Below are positions 1-8,149 of a DNA stretch of 39,715 nt, one piece after another. The stretch's first letter is position 1. Each line of letters begins with the position of its first letter. Made by a program: the position numbers and the translations under genes. The notes beneath the pieces were generated by a model, which did not search any database, was not told where the DNA came from, and saw only the letters and a list, made by a program, of their open reading frames with translations. Origin of the DNA: Clostridia bacterium (GTDB taxonomy: Bacteria; Bacillota; Clostridia; Oscillospirales; Acutalibacteraceae); NCBI GenBank assembly GCA_017436915.1, contig JAFSCE010000012.1, forward strand, positions 1-39,715. The letters run 5' to 3'.

Positions 1-198
1 AATACCGTTACGGTCGAGTGTTCTCCTTGCAAGAAAATTGCGTTTATGACAAACGCCACTTGGGCGTCGGACAGAATGGTTCGCGCTGAGTCTGTGGAAA
101 GCGCAACATACACGTTAAAAGAGTTTGAAAAATGGCTTCGCGTGGAAGTCGTTGATAAAAACGGCAACCGCGCGTGGAGTAATATAATAGTACTGTAA
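1..198 (+). CDS. C-terminal end of a truncated protein, possibly PHP-domain-like
   Basis: Frame 1 is open from the window edge to a TAA at 196-198, giving the last 65 residues of a protein whose start lies outside. The fragment ends in a DKNGNRAWSNIIV motif. This kind of ending, a beta-strand with Gly-Asn-Arg-Ala-Trp-Ser-Asn, is common at the C-terminus of PHP-domain metal-dependent phosphoesterases and of some beta-sandwich domains in carbohydrate enzymes. No catalytic residues fall in the visible part, so the family assignment is only a suggestion. The next gene starts 43 bases downstream with no terminator between, so the two may be co-transcribed. Confidence 0.6.
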   Translation, partial: NTVTVECSPCKKIAFMTNATWASDRMVRAESVESATYTLKEFEKWLRVEVVDKNGNRAWSNIIVL

Positions 199-241
199 AA
201 TTAAAATTCAAATATCATTTTAAGAAAGAGAGTGTGTAAGT

Positions 242-1114
242 ATGCGTATCGGTCTTAATGCGGCAACCATGGGTTCGGCAGGTTGTGCCAAATACTGGGG
301 TGAAAACACCTATAAGAAGATGAAAGAATTTGGCTATTCCTGCGTGGACAACGGATTGCCGTCCAGAAACGACATCCTGGGAATGGATCCGGAAGAAAGA
401 AAGAAACTCCTCACGCGTGAAAGAGAGTTGGCGGAAGAAGCCGGTCTTCGTATCCACCAAGCACATGGTCCCGTTCTGTCTATGGAACGCGCGCTTACCG
501 AGGAAGAGAATGCAGGGCTGCTGGAGAAGATCAAAATAGCGATCGAGTGCTGCACGTATCTTGGCTGTGAGTATTTAGTAGTGCATCCCTTTATGCCGAA
601 CGGTTGGAGCGACAGAGGGACCGAGATCGCCAAAGATACGTTTGAAAAGAATGTTGCGTATTTGAGAGAACTCAGCGACTATGCGAAGCCGTACGGCGTT
701 ACGCTTTGCTACGAAACCATGCCGTGCATCGGCTTTTGCATCAGCACGCCCGAAGAGGTGGCAGAGGTGGTCAGGGCGGTTGATCGCGACAACGTCAAGA
801 TTTGTTTGGATATCGGACACGTTACGGCATTTTCAAGACGATTAGACGTAGGACCGGAAATGAGAAAATGCGGCGATTTAATTAAAGTGCTTCACGTGCA
901 CGACAACTACGGTTCTACCGATCAGCACAACCTCCCCGGCATGGGTATGATCAAATGGTGGGACGTTATGGCCGCGTTGCGCGAAATCAATTTCGACGGT
1001 GTTTTCTCCTTGGAATTAAATTTCCCGAATGGTTTCGCAGAACCGATTATGGAGCAATATTGCCGTCTTGCCTTTAACATGGCAAACGAGATTGCGAACG
1101 GCGTAAAAGCGTAA
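242..1114 (+). CDS. Sugar phosphate isomerase/epimerase-like TIM-barrel protein (AP endonuclease 2/xylose isomerase-like)
   Basis: A 290-residue single-domain protein of the xylose-isomerase-like TIM-barrel superfamily, whose members isomerise or epimerise sugars, inositols and related polyols with divalent metal. The metal-binding pattern is intact: a Glu in the CYETMP strand, Asp and His in CLDIGHV, His in LHVHDNYG and a final Glu in SLELNF. There is no signal peptide, so it is cytosolic. The start at 242 follows an AAGAAAGAGAG ribosome-binding region. It converges on the DUF4838 gene and shares its terminator. The substrate cannot be read from sequence; proximity to a glycoside-processing operon and to rhamnose isomerase suggests a sugar or sugar acid. 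Confidence 0.85.
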   Translation: MRIGLNAATMGSAGCAKYWGENTYKKMKEFGYSCVDNGLPSRNDILGMDPEERKKLLTRERELAEEAGLRIHQAHGPVLSMERALTEEENAGLLEKIKIAIECCTYLGCEYLVVHPFMPNGWSDRGTEIAKDTFEKNVAYLRELSDYAKPYGVTLCYETMPCIGFCISTPEEVAEVVRAVDRDNVKICLDIGHVTAFSRRLDVGPEMRKCGDLIKVLHVHDNYGSTDQHNLPGMGMIKWWDVMAALREINFDGVFSLELNFPNGFAEPIMEQYCRLAFNMANEIANGVKA

Positions 1115-1145
1115 AGTATCAAAATCGAAAACGAGAAATAGACAC

Positions 1146-1177
1146 AAAAAGCAGCCGTCTACAGACGGCTGCTTTTT
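1146..1177. terminator. Bidirectional intrinsic terminator
   Basis: A perfect 9-bp GC-rich stem (1151-1159 with 1164-1172) with a 4-base loop, flanked by A5 on the left and T5 on the right. It can end both the rightward TIM-barrel gene and the leftward DUF4838 operon. Confidence 0.9.
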
Positions 1178-1181
1178 GTTC

Positions 1182-3104
1182 TTATTGCGGTAATCTTTTG
1201 TTGTCGAGAATATGCGCCAAAGCTCGGAAGTTCTGCCACTGATCCAGATAGCGGAAAAGATACGGCTCACGCTTTTTGAACTCGTCCTTCAAAGACTCCC
1301 AGATTGCGGCGGCCTCCTCTGTTTTCCCCTGTGCGATCAAAGAAAGGAAACGGGAAAGTTCACGCAAGTAGTCGGCATGATGTTCCACCAAGGAAACCGA
1401 CATGTTTTGCACAGTTTCGGGGAGTCGGCGGTTACGCTCGACCAGCTCTTTGGCTTTGTCGGCAAGCTGTGCTGCACGTTCCAGTCGTTCGACGTAAGCG
1501 GGGTTGTAGAAGAAACGATCTTCCTCCGCTCCGAGTTCGCCCTCCATATAGCCCATCTCAATCGTATTTTTGAGTTCTTCAAAATACGCGATAAACTCTT
1601 TATAATTCTCGCCAAATGCATGGGAGAAGTAATCTTCTTTGATCTCCTCATAGGAAAGAGAAGCATCAAAATGCGCGCGAGAGTTCAGATAGTAGGCAAA
1701 GCCGTGCGGGAAAAAGCTGCGCTGTGTGCTGCACTGGATCAAACCGTCGATATCCAAGCTTTGATATACCTTGATATCCTCATAGAGGCGCTCGGCCAAA
1801 GCCATGCAAGACGGATCGTAATGCTGATGCTTCCAAAAATGGTATTCGTAGCAAAGACTCTTACCGCCCCACGTCTTTTTCCAATCCGCGTAGTAAGCAA
1901 GATAATCGTCGAGCGTTTTGGGCATCACGTTTTGGTTGCGCTTGTACGGAATTGTCTTCGAAGTGATCTTGCCCTCGGGAAGCGTGGACGTATAACTTCT
2001 CGTGATGGGTGCCAGCATTAACGTGAAACGCTTCGGGTTCTTTATCCGTTCCGTAACGGGAGGCCAGCTGCTATCCACGTACGAGATAAACACGATACGG
2101 GTATTGAGGCCCTTTGACGTCAGGCGATCATCAATATCGTTGAGGAGAAGCATATAAAAATCCGAAGGTGTCTTCTTTTGACACTCCTCACATTCACAGT
2201 GGTTGTTCATGGAATCCGCCAACCAAACATGAATATAATCAGCATTGGCGTGCCGTTCGGCATACTTCACAATATAATCGGCTACCATAGCACGTGCTTC
2301 AGCATTTGACATGCAAAAATTGGTGTTGACGGGTTTATTGCGGAACAACTTGCGCTCGCCGTTCATCATCGCAAGGTATTTACGATTGTGTTCGGGCACG
2401 ACGCTTTCATCCACTTCTTTCCATGCCTCGGAACTATCGATGCCGAACGGCTCACAGGTGAATCCGTGACCGATCGCGTGTAGCTGCAAACCACGTTTGA
2501 CGATCTCCGTTTCGCACTCTACCGACCACTGCTGAACGTCGTCGACCGTGACGTCCTGCGCTGCGGGAGCACTCCCGTAATAGCGAGAATAAAAGATCTT
2601 GGGAACGCGGAATTGAATCATGACCACGTTCATACCCACTTTGGGGGTGAAATCGATCATTTCCGTCATGGTGGAACGAGCCATAGAACCCTCGTTACAC
2701 CAACCGCGGTAACGCAAAGAGGCAACGTGACGTAGCTTTACGGGTACGATTTCACGTTTCGGAATAAATTCTCCGTCGGGGCCAGGAAAAAGCCATCGAC
2801 ATCCGTTTTGACGCAGATACTCATATACGGCAAGCAGCACACTGCGCAGGTTATCACCCGCGATCACGCCGCCGTTTTTGTCGGTATCGATGTAAAGAAT
2901 ATCGTCTAAATCAGTATCTTCAACATCGGATACATCAAGGCCCAGATTCTGCATGAGATCCAAATGAAACCCGCCTTCGGCATTTGCATCATAATCGATA
3001 AGGATTTCTCCTGCCTGCGGCATCATCATGCGCAAGTAACGTTTTAGTTCCTGCGCGGCAAACGTCAACGTTTGATCGGGAAAATTGATGTGAATGGCAT
3101 ACAT
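1182..3104 (-). CDS. DUF4838 domain-containing protein (putative glycoside-processing enzyme)
   Basis: A 640-residue protein. The N-terminal ~110 residues resemble the alpha/beta domain that precedes catalytic barrels in alpha-glucuronidase-like and GH20-like enzymes (AAQELKRYL, then GVIAGDNLRSVLLAVYEYLR and CRWLFPGPDGE). A long DUF4838-type barrel follows, with the motifs RYRGWCNEGS, HVWLADSMNNHCEC and LIQCSTQRSFFPHG. The C-terminal ~120 residues look helical. Family members occur in polysaccharide-utilisation loci and are presumed glycosidases, but the reaction is not established. No signal peptide is visible, so cytosolic action on imported oligosaccharides is inferred. The start at 3104 is preceded by a strong GGAGG. 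It is the last gene of a leftward operon, 21 bases after the GH99-like gene. Confidence 0.8.
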   Translation of the reverse strand: MYAIHINFPDQTLTFAAQELKRYLRMMMPQAGEILIDYDANAEGGFHLDLMQNLGLDVSDVEDTDLDDILYIDTDKNGGVIAGDNLRSVLLAVYEYLRQNGCRWLFPGPDGEFIPKREIVPVKLRHVASLRYRGWCNEGSMARSTMTEMIDFTPKVGMNVVMIQFRVPKIFYSRYYGSAPAAQDVTVDDVQQWSVECETEIVKRGLQLHAIGHGFTCEPFGIDSSEAWKEVDESVVPEHNRKYLAMMNGERKLFRNKPVNTNFCMSNAEARAMVADYIVKYAERHANADYIHVWLADSMNNHCECEECQKKTPSDFYMLLLNDIDDRLTSKGLNTRIVFISYVDSSWPPVTERIKNPKRFTLMLAPITRSYTSTLPEGKITSKTIPYKRNQNVMPKTLDDYLAYYADWKKTWGGKSLCYEYHFWKHQHYDPSCMALAERLYEDIKVYQSLDIDGLIQCSTQRSFFPHGFAYYLNSRAHFDASLSYEEIKEDYFSHAFGENYKEFIAYFEELKNTIEMGYMEGELGAEEDRFFYNPAYVERLERAAQLADKAKELVERNRRLPETVQNMSVSLVEHHADYLRELSRFLSLIAQGKTEEAAAIWESLKDEFKKREPYLFRYLDQWQNFRALAHILDNKRLPQ

Positions 3105-3125
3105 GGGAGTACCTCCTATGGTGTG

Positions 3126-4154
3126 TTACAACGTTTCTTTAAACTGTTTGGATATTTTTTTAAAGGTTTTTATGCGCTCGTAGTTAACGGTATCGTCTTG
3201 GTTATAGGTGGGACAAATAAATCCGCCTTCTTCAAACTCGTTCCACGCATATGTTAAAATATGACGAGTCTTGGTAACCGATTGGTTGCGCTGTATCCAA
3301 CTGCAAAGCCGTTTTGCTCCATCCAGTAATTCTTCCTCGGTGGCAAAGGCTGCATAATCGACGTCGGGATACGTTATCCACGGCACAGGATTTACGATGC
3401 GCGGTTTCGGACTCCATCCCATTGTAAATAGCGGGATAATGTCGATGCCGAACTTTTTACGGTCTTCATTTTCTTTTTCGAGTTGCTCGCAAAGCTGTGC
3501 ATGGGTTGTGATCCCACTGGTGCAACAGGTATATGCTGAAACTGCATCTGCCTTACTGTAATCGCCGTCCTCGCTTTCAACACCGTTGTTGAGGAACACG
3601 ATATACGGAGCGGGCAGGGAGTGCTCTTCGCAAAGCGTGTTAAGACGCTCAATATAATCCAAACGATAACCGCCAAACAGATAGACGAGAGGTCTGCCGT
3701 CCACCTTCTCATAGTAGGGTTGTTTCATTTCTGCCGCGAGTTTTTCAAAGTCATGATCGGTATGTATATGTGAGCAAACAAACATGGCGCAAAGTTTTAT
3801 TTTATCTTTGAGCTTGCTCTTAAAGTGCATGTTTCTTCCATAGGTGATTTCGTGAAGCTTTCCCTCAAGATCGTCACGGTCGAGTTTTTCCTCAGTATAC
3901 CACGTATAAGCGAAATAGTCTATACCTGCTTCTATCGCATATTCCAGTTCTTTGTCAAATTCTTCCTGCGTTTTGTAGGTGTAGCTGATTTTATTCGCGC
4001 CTTCAATATGGGCATAGTACGGTGTGCAATAACGAAACTGTTTGGGACTTAAGCTTTTTGCGGAGTGAAAGCCAAAAAACGTATCCTCCGGCACCGCGCA
4101 ATCCCAGTTGATAGCACCTACTCTGAATGGTTTTTTTGTTTGTGTAGTCTTCAT
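3126..4154 (-). CDS. GH99/WbsX-like hydrolase
   Basis: A 342-residue protein resembling the glycoside hydrolase 99-like / WbsX family. It has an early RVGAINWD strand, then a PYYAHIEGAN region, GIDYFAYTWY, a central VDGRPLVYLFG strand and a C-terminal YAWNEFEEGGFICPT. The last is close to the WNE motif typical of this group. Classical GH99 enzymes are endo-alpha-mannanases; WbsX-type relatives are often attached to polysaccharide loci and remain uncharacterised. There is no signal peptide. The gene overlaps the upstream YgjV-like gene by 4 bases (ATGA), indicating translational coupling, and precedes the DUF4838 gene by 21 bases. Family assignment is fairly sure; substrate is unknown. Confidence 0.72.
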   Translation of the reverse strand: MKTTQTKKPFRVGAINWDCAVPEDTFFGFHSAKSLSPKQFRYCTPYYAHIEGANKISYTYKTQEEFDKELEYAIEAGIDYFAYTWYTEEKLDRDDLEGKLHEITYGRNMHFKSKLKDKIKLCAMFVCSHIHTDHDFEKLAAEMKQPYYEKVDGRPLVYLFGGYRLDYIERLNTLCEEHSLPAPYIVFLNNGVESEDGDYSKADAVSAYTCCTSGITTHAQLCEQLEKENEDRKKFGIDIIPLFTMGWSPKPRIVNPVPWITYPDVDYAAFATEEELLDGAKRLCSWIQRNQSVTKTRHILTYAWNEFEEGGFICPTYNQDDTVNYERIKTFKKISKQFKETL

Positions 4155-4645
4155 CTCTTTTTTATCTCCTTTCGTAGTAAACCGATCGTTGCTGATGAAA
4201 CGGTTAACAGTTCATTGCAAACACCCGCCCACGAACCGCTTGACAAGCTGTACGTACACATACAAAGCGATATCGGAAAAGCAAGTAAGCGTGTCCGCTT
4301 AGGGCTTCTTTGCCAAAAACTGATAACCGACAGAAAACTGGCAATGGCAGGGAAGATGCTGAACCAGTTTTTCCAAGTAAGATAAATGGATACAACCGTA
4401 ATACACAGAAACAGCACGAGCCATTTTTTGCGATGCTTTTGGGAAAACATAAACACGGTTTCGCGCAACAGTCCGACACACGCAACAGCGGCACCACTGA
4501 AAGCACCGAGGAATATATAATGCAATGCCCAAGCGATATCGGATATAAATTTAAAACACAAAACTCGTTTTTGTGTTTTCTGTTGATAAATCAACACATT
4601 GACAGCAACGCCAGTAAAACCAATTATCTGAGCAAAAAATTCCAT
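4151..4645 (-). CDS. YgjV-family integral membrane protein
   Basis: A 164-residue, strongly hydrophobic protein with about five or six predicted membrane segments, matching the YgjV family. The N-terminal repeat has a Gly-rich helix, YQQKTQKR, a short loop and then a helix with WALHYIFLGAFSG. This resembles the arrangement in PQ-loop/SemiSWEET-type small carriers, but that similarity is my inference. No function is established for YgjV. It is first gene of the leftward operon, with a promoter at 4667-4695 and a weak AAAGG ribosome-binding site. Since no other transporter lies in the cluster, it is a candidate for substrate entry. Confidence 0.72.
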   Translation of the reverse strand: MEFFAQIIGFTGVAVNVLIYQQKTQKRVLCFKFISDIAWALHYIFLGAFSGAAVACVGLLRETVFMFSQKHRKKWLVLFLCITVVSIYLTWKNWFSIFPAIASFLSVISFWQRSPKRTRLLAFPISLCMCTYSLSSGSWAGVCNELLTVSSATIGLLRKEIKKR

Positions 4646-4663
4646 ATATTAAACCTTTTTTTC

Positions 4664-4692
4664 TTGATTGTATGGGTTTTGTGTGATAAACT
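4664..4692 (+). promoter_or_regulatory. Promoter of the AraC-type regulator gene
   Basis: TTGATT (4664-4669), a 17-base spacer and TAAACT (4687-4692) with an extended-minus-10 TG. It overlaps the divergent operon promoter on the other strand. Confidence 0.55.
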
Positions 4693-4695
4693 CAA
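4667..4695 (-). promoter_or_regulatory. Promoter of the ygjV-GH99-DUF4838 operon
   Basis: On the minus strand TTGAGT (4695-4690), a 17-base spacer and TACAAT (4672-4667). It occupies almost the same bases as the rightward AraC promoter, so the two cannot be bound by polymerase at once. Confidence 0.65.
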
Positions 4696-4742
4696 TATAT
4701 AAATCAAACCAAAATGTTCAAAAAACAAATTTAGGTGATGGT

Positions 4743-5573
4743 ATGGAACTATATTTGCGTTATGCCGCAGACACCTCATACTTACCCAATCGTTTTTTTA
4801 CAAAGGCGTATGACTGCCGCATGCTTTTTATTTTGGAAGGCACAGGTGAAATTAAACTCGGTGACGAAACGTATGAGTTGAAGAAAAACGTTTTGTGCTA
4901 TTATCCCGCCGGCACGCGTTATCTGCCGATCAGTTCTACTGACGATACGCTGAAATTCATTACGTTGAATTTTGATTTTGATACAACCCATCCTCACCGA
5001 TTTACTCTTTCGTCAACGGTGGCAGAGGAAGAGTTTTGCCCTGAAAAGGCCCTTGCGTCACATAACGGAGACGTTCCCGAATTGTTCAAAACCTATTTTG
5101 TCATTCAAAATGCGTACAATTTACGAAACATCTTTTTAGAGATTGAACAAGAATATAACGGCAATGAACGGTACGGTAAAGAAAAGGCGGCTGCTAAATT
5201 ACAGTATTTGTGTTATTGTTTACCCACGTATAATATCGATATCAATCGAGAGCTATTCAACCAAATACTCAGCTTCATAAACGATCATCTATGTACGATG
5301 CAAAGCAACAAAGAACTGGCGCAGGCATTAAACTATCACCCTTACTATCTAAACAAAATATTTAAGATGCGAACAGGAATCAGCATTCATCAGTATATAT
5401 TAAAAAAGCGCTTAGAAAAATCGGTTCAATTGTTGCGTGATACAAATAAAAGTATAGCCGAAATAGCCAACCTATGCGGTTTCTTTGATCAACGACATTT
5501 TTCTTCTTTGTTTTCAAAGAAATTAGGGTGTACTCCATCACAAACTAGAAAGAGCGGGACCAAGCTTTTATAA
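4743..5573 (+). CDS. AraC family transcriptional regulator
   Basis: A 276-residue regulator. The N-terminal ~140 residues form a cupin-like sensor domain (FILEGTGEIKLGDETYELKK, then YYPAGTRYLP). The C-terminal ~100 residues carry two helix-turn-helix units of the AraC type: NKELAQALNYHPYYLNKIFK and, later, SIAEIANLCGFFDQRHFSSLF. I place the start at 4743, behind a TTTAGGTGA ribosome-binding region. The open frame extends to 4668, but that part overlaps the predicted promoter. It diverges from the YgjV/GH99/DUF4838 operon, so it probably senses the sugar this operon handles. Activation versus repression cannot be read. Confidence 0.9.
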   Translation: MELYLRYAADTSYLPNRFFTKAYDCRMLFILEGTGEIKLGDETYELKKNVLCYYPAGTRYLPISSTDDTLKFITLNFDFDTTHPHRFTLSSTVAEEEFCPEKALASHNGDVPELFKTYFVIQNAYNLRNIFLEIEQEYNGNERYGKEKAAAKLQYLCYCLPTYNIDINRELFNQILSFINDHLCTMQSNKELAQALNYHPYYLNKIFKMRTGISIHQYILKKRLEKSVQLLRDTNKSIAEIANLCGFFDQRHFSSLFSKKLGCTPSQTRKSGTKLL

Positions 5574-5633
5574 TGAGACCTTAACACGCTTCGGCTCTGA
5601 CTGAATTTACAAATTATTATATGGTGGCAATAT

Positions 5634-6461
5634 ATGAGTAATAAAAAATTTAAAAACTTGTTGATATGCACCGATCTTGACGGGACCTTGCTAAACGAAG
5701 ATCGAGAAGTGTCCAAAGAGAATGTGGCGGCTATTGAGTATTTTAAAAGTGAAGGTGGCTTTTTTACGTTTATAACGGGACGGCAAAAAGTGATCATGAC
5801 GGAACTTTACGACACGTTGAAACCAAACGTACCATATGGTTGTTTTAACGGAGCCGGTTTGTTTGATGGGGAGAAGAATGAATTTATACGTTTGGTCACC
5901 TTGCCGGATTCCGCCGCTGAAATTCTTGACTACGTTGCTGAGCAATTCCCGCAAGTGGGCATACAACTGAATACAAAAAACGGGATCTATTATCAGCAAG
6001 ATTGTATTGTGACCGAGGCATTCAGAGAACGAACGAACACGCAATACCAATACGGAACGTTTAAAACAGCAGGGGAACCGGTTGTTAAGGTGATCTTTGC
6101 ATCGGAGGATGGCGCGTGTTTGGACAGAGTATCCGAGGCGGTAATGAAGCACCCCAAAGCAGCGGAGGTGGATATCATAAGGTCGGAATATATCTTCTCT
6201 GACCTGATGCCGAAAAATGTCAATAAAGGTGACGGCTTGCAAGCGTTGGCGGAGTATCTCAAAATCGATATGCGAAACACACTGGCGATCGGGGATTACG
6301 ATAACGATGTTCCCATGATCAAGCGAGCGGGTGTAGGCGTAGCGGTCGCCAATGCCACAAAGAGCGCAAAAGCCGCTGCCGATCTGATTACGGTTTCCAA
6401 CAAGGAGCACGCTATTGCAAAAGTGATTGACGATATTGATAAAGGGCGTATCCGTTTTTAA
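5634..6461 (+). CDS. Cof-type HAD-IIB family hydrolase
   Basis: A 275-residue haloacid-dehalogenase-superfamily phosphatase of the Cof/YbiV (IIB cap) type, acting on sugar phosphates or other small phosphorylated metabolites. Motif I is TDLDGTLLN with the nucleophile and acid Asp14 and Asp16; motif II is FITGRQ; motif III is the Lys near NVNKGDGL; motif IV is GDYDNDVPM. A C2-type cap lies between motifs II and III. Length is typical. The gene follows the AraC gene by 60 bases with no recognisable terminator, so read-through is possible. The substrate is not predictable. Confidence 0.9.
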   Translation: MSNKKFKNLLICTDLDGTLLNEDREVSKENVAAIEYFKSEGGFFTFITGRQKVIMTELYDTLKPNVPYGCFNGAGLFDGEKNEFIRLVTLPDSAAEILDYVAEQFPQVGIQLNTKNGIYYQQDCIVTEAFRERTNTQYQYGTFKTAGEPVVKVIFASEDGACLDRVSEAVMKHPKAAEVDIIRSEYIFSDLMPKNVNKGDGLQALAEYLKIDMRNTLAIGDYDNDVPMIKRAGVGVAVANATKSAKAAADLITVSNKEHAIAKVIDDIDKGRIRF

Positions 6462-6524
6462 AAATAAAAAAGGAAAGCATATCTCGTTGCCACGCAGGAA
6501 ACGCTATTTTTTGAGGTGATAGGG

Positions 6525-6680
6525 ATGGCCAAAAGCCCAAAAAAGCCGTCGCAATCGGAAAAAGTCTATCGCGTGGCGGCAGAAAAGCCGATATCAGAGG
6601 TGTATCCGACCATCGATAACGATCTCGCTCGCGATAACCTCGAAAACGATCTGCCGGCAGCTGACCTGCAGGATTTATAA
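6525..6680 (+). CDS. Small hydrophilic 51-residue protein, unknown function
   Basis: An ATG at 6525 preceded by a good GAGGTG (6513-6518) opens a 51-codon frame that ends at TAA 6680, one base before an intrinsic terminator. The product has a Lys/Ser-rich basic N-terminus (MAKSPKKPSQSEK) and an acidic Asn-Asp-Leu-rich C-terminus (NDLARDNLENDL), with no hydrophobic segment and no Cys. It is probably soluble and largely disordered. I do not recognise a family. The combination of ribosome-binding site and directly abutting terminator argues that it is translated. It may be co-transcribed with the HAD gene, which ends 63 bases upstream. Confidence 0.6.
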   Translation: MAKSPKKPSQSEKVYRVAAEKPISEVYPTIDNDLARDNLENDLPAADLQDL

Positions 6681-6706
6681 GAGAGCCGCAAAGCGGCTCT
6701 CTTTTT
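6681..6706 (+). terminator. Intrinsic terminator
   Basis: A 9-bp stem (6681-6689 with 6693-6701) with an AAA loop, then T5. It ends the HAD/small-ORF unit and precedes the rhaA promoter. Confidence 0.9.
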
Positions 6707-6708
6707 GA

Positions 6709-6736
6709 TTGATTTTTGGAAAATATATGGTATAAT
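6709..6736 (+). promoter_or_regulatory. Promoter of rhaA
   Basis: TTGATT (6709-6714), a 16-base spacer and a perfect TATAAT (6731-6736), 45 bases upstream of the start codon. Confidence 0.75.
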
Positions 6737-6781
6737 GATATGGAAAGTAAAACGGGATCCCCCGTATCAGGAGGTAATGAT

Positions 6782-8044
6782 ATGAGCGATTACTTACAAG
6801 CGAAAGCAGTATATGCCAAACTCGGTGTTGATACCGATGCGGCAATCGAAAAGCTCAAAAGCGTGCCGGTTGCATTGCATTGTTGGCAGGGTGACGACGT
6901 GCGCGGGTTTGATCAGAAGAGCGACGGACCGCTGACCGGTGGTATTCAAACGACCGGCAACTATCCCGGCAGAGCACGCACGCCGGAGGAACTGATGGCG
7001 GATATCGACGTGGTCTTAAAGCTTTGCCCCGGTATGAAAAAAATGAATCTCCATGCGTGCTATGCCATTTTCGATGACGAAAACGGCGGTTGGGTCGATC
7101 GCGATAAGATCGAACCCAAGCACTTCAAAAAATGGGTGGATTTCTGCAAAGCACGCGGTCTGGGTTGCGATTTTAATCCCACGTTCTTCTCGCATCCCAT
7201 GTGTGATCCGCTGACTCTTGCCAGCCCGAATGAGGAAACGCGCCGTTTCTGGATCGAGCATGGTAAAGCATGTATCCGTATTTCGCAGTATTTGGCGGAG
7301 GAACTCGGTCAGCCCTGCGTTATGAATATTTGGACGGGTGACGGCTTTAAGGATATTCCCGCCGACCGTATGGGCCCGCGTATGCGTTATAAAGAATCTA
7401 TCGATGCGATCTTGTCCGAGCCGTTTGATTTCGACAAGGTGAAACCCTGCGTCGAATCCAAGGTGTTCGGTATCGGTGTGGAAGCGTACACCGTGGGCAG
7501 TGCAGAGTTCTCGCTCGGGTATGCTGCTGCGAATAAGGATAAGTGCATCCCGCTGATGGACAACGGTCACTATCATCCGACGGAAGTTGTCTCGGATAAG
7601 ATCCCCGCGCTCTTGACCTTCTTCCCCGAAATTGCGTTACACGTGACCCGCCCCATCCGTTGGGACAGTGACCACGTCGTGCTGTTGGACGATGAAACTC
7701 GCGAGATCTGCAAAGAGATCGTGCGTTGCGGCGGTTTGGATGGTCGTGTCAAGATCGCACTCGATTATTTTGATGCGTCCATCAATCGTGTTGTTGCGTG
7801 GATTGTCGGTTTCCGCAACGTTCAAAAAGCACTGTTAATGGCACTGCTTACTCCCGATGCACAACTGAAGGGGTTGCAGGATACCAATAACTGGACAGAG
7901 TTGATGGTCTCTCAAGAAGAATTGAAGACCCTGCCGTTCGGTGCTGTGTGGACGCAGTATTGTGAAAGCTGCGGCGCTCCTGCAGACGGCGAATGGTTTA
8001 AAGTGGCCAAAGCATACGAGACAGACGTTCTCAGCAAACGCTAA
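6782..8044 (+). CDS. rhaA: L-rhamnose isomerase
   Basis: A 420-residue enzyme, the normal length for RhaA, converting L-rhamnose to L-rhamnulose in the cytosol. Metal-site residues are visible: Glu234 in GIGVEAYTVG, Asp260 and His263 in LMDNGHYHPTE, His287 in LHVTRPIRWDSDHV with Asp295 and Asp297, and an Asp in LDYFDASINR. The N-terminal CWQGDDV and TTGNYPGRAR strands are typical of the family. The start at 6782 follows an AGGAGGT; the frame stays open upstream to 6716 but that part is promoter. It has its own promoter and terminator. No rhamnulokinase, aldolase or rhamnose transporter lies in the window, so the rest of the pathway must be elsewhere. Confidence 0.95.
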   Translation: MSDYLQAKAVYAKLGVDTDAAIEKLKSVPVALHCWQGDDVRGFDQKSDGPLTGGIQTTGNYPGRARTPEELMADIDVVLKLCPGMKKMNLHACYAIFDDENGGWVDRDKIEPKHFKKWVDFCKARGLGCDFNPTFFSHPMCDPLTLASPNEETRRFWIEHGKACIRISQYLAEELGQPCVMNIWTGDGFKDIPADRMGPRMRYKESIDAILSEPFDFDKVKPCVESKVFGIGVEAYTVGSAEFSLGYAAANKDKCIPLMDNGHYHPTEVVSDKIPALLTFFPEIALHVTRPIRWDSDHVVLLDDETREICKEIVRCGGLDGRVKIALDYFDASINRVVAWIVGFRNVQKALLMALLTPDAQLKGLQDTNNWTELMVSQEELKTLPFGAVWTQYCESCGAPADGEWFKVAKAYETDVLSKR

Positions 8045-8050
8045 AAACAA

Positions 8051-8080
8051 AAAAAGACACGCTGTTGCGTGTCTTTTTTG
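8051..8080 (+). terminator. Intrinsic terminator after rhaA
   Basis: An 8-bp stem (8055-8062 with 8067-8074), 4-base loop and a T-rich tail. Confidence 0.9.
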
Positions 8081-8109
8081 TTGTGTTTTGTATGACGATA
8101 TGGTATAAT
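8081..8109 (+). promoter_or_regulatory. Promoter of the MATE transporter gene
   Basis: TTGTGT (8081-8086), a 17-base spacer and a perfect TATAAT (8104-8109). Confidence 0.65.
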
Positions 8110-8149
8110 CCAGAAGACAAAAAATTTAGCGGATACAGGTGTTAACTCT

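Noticed and set aside
1212..2021. A 269-codon plus-strand frame
   Set aside because: It lies wholly within the DUF4838 gene on the other strand and has no start signals.
4668..4742. An upstream start for the AraC regulator
   Set aside because: That stretch contains the divergent promoters, and a better-placed ribosome-binding site precedes 4743.
5691..6410. A 239-codon minus-strand frame
   Set aside because: It is antisense to the HAD phosphatase, which has all four catalytic motifs.
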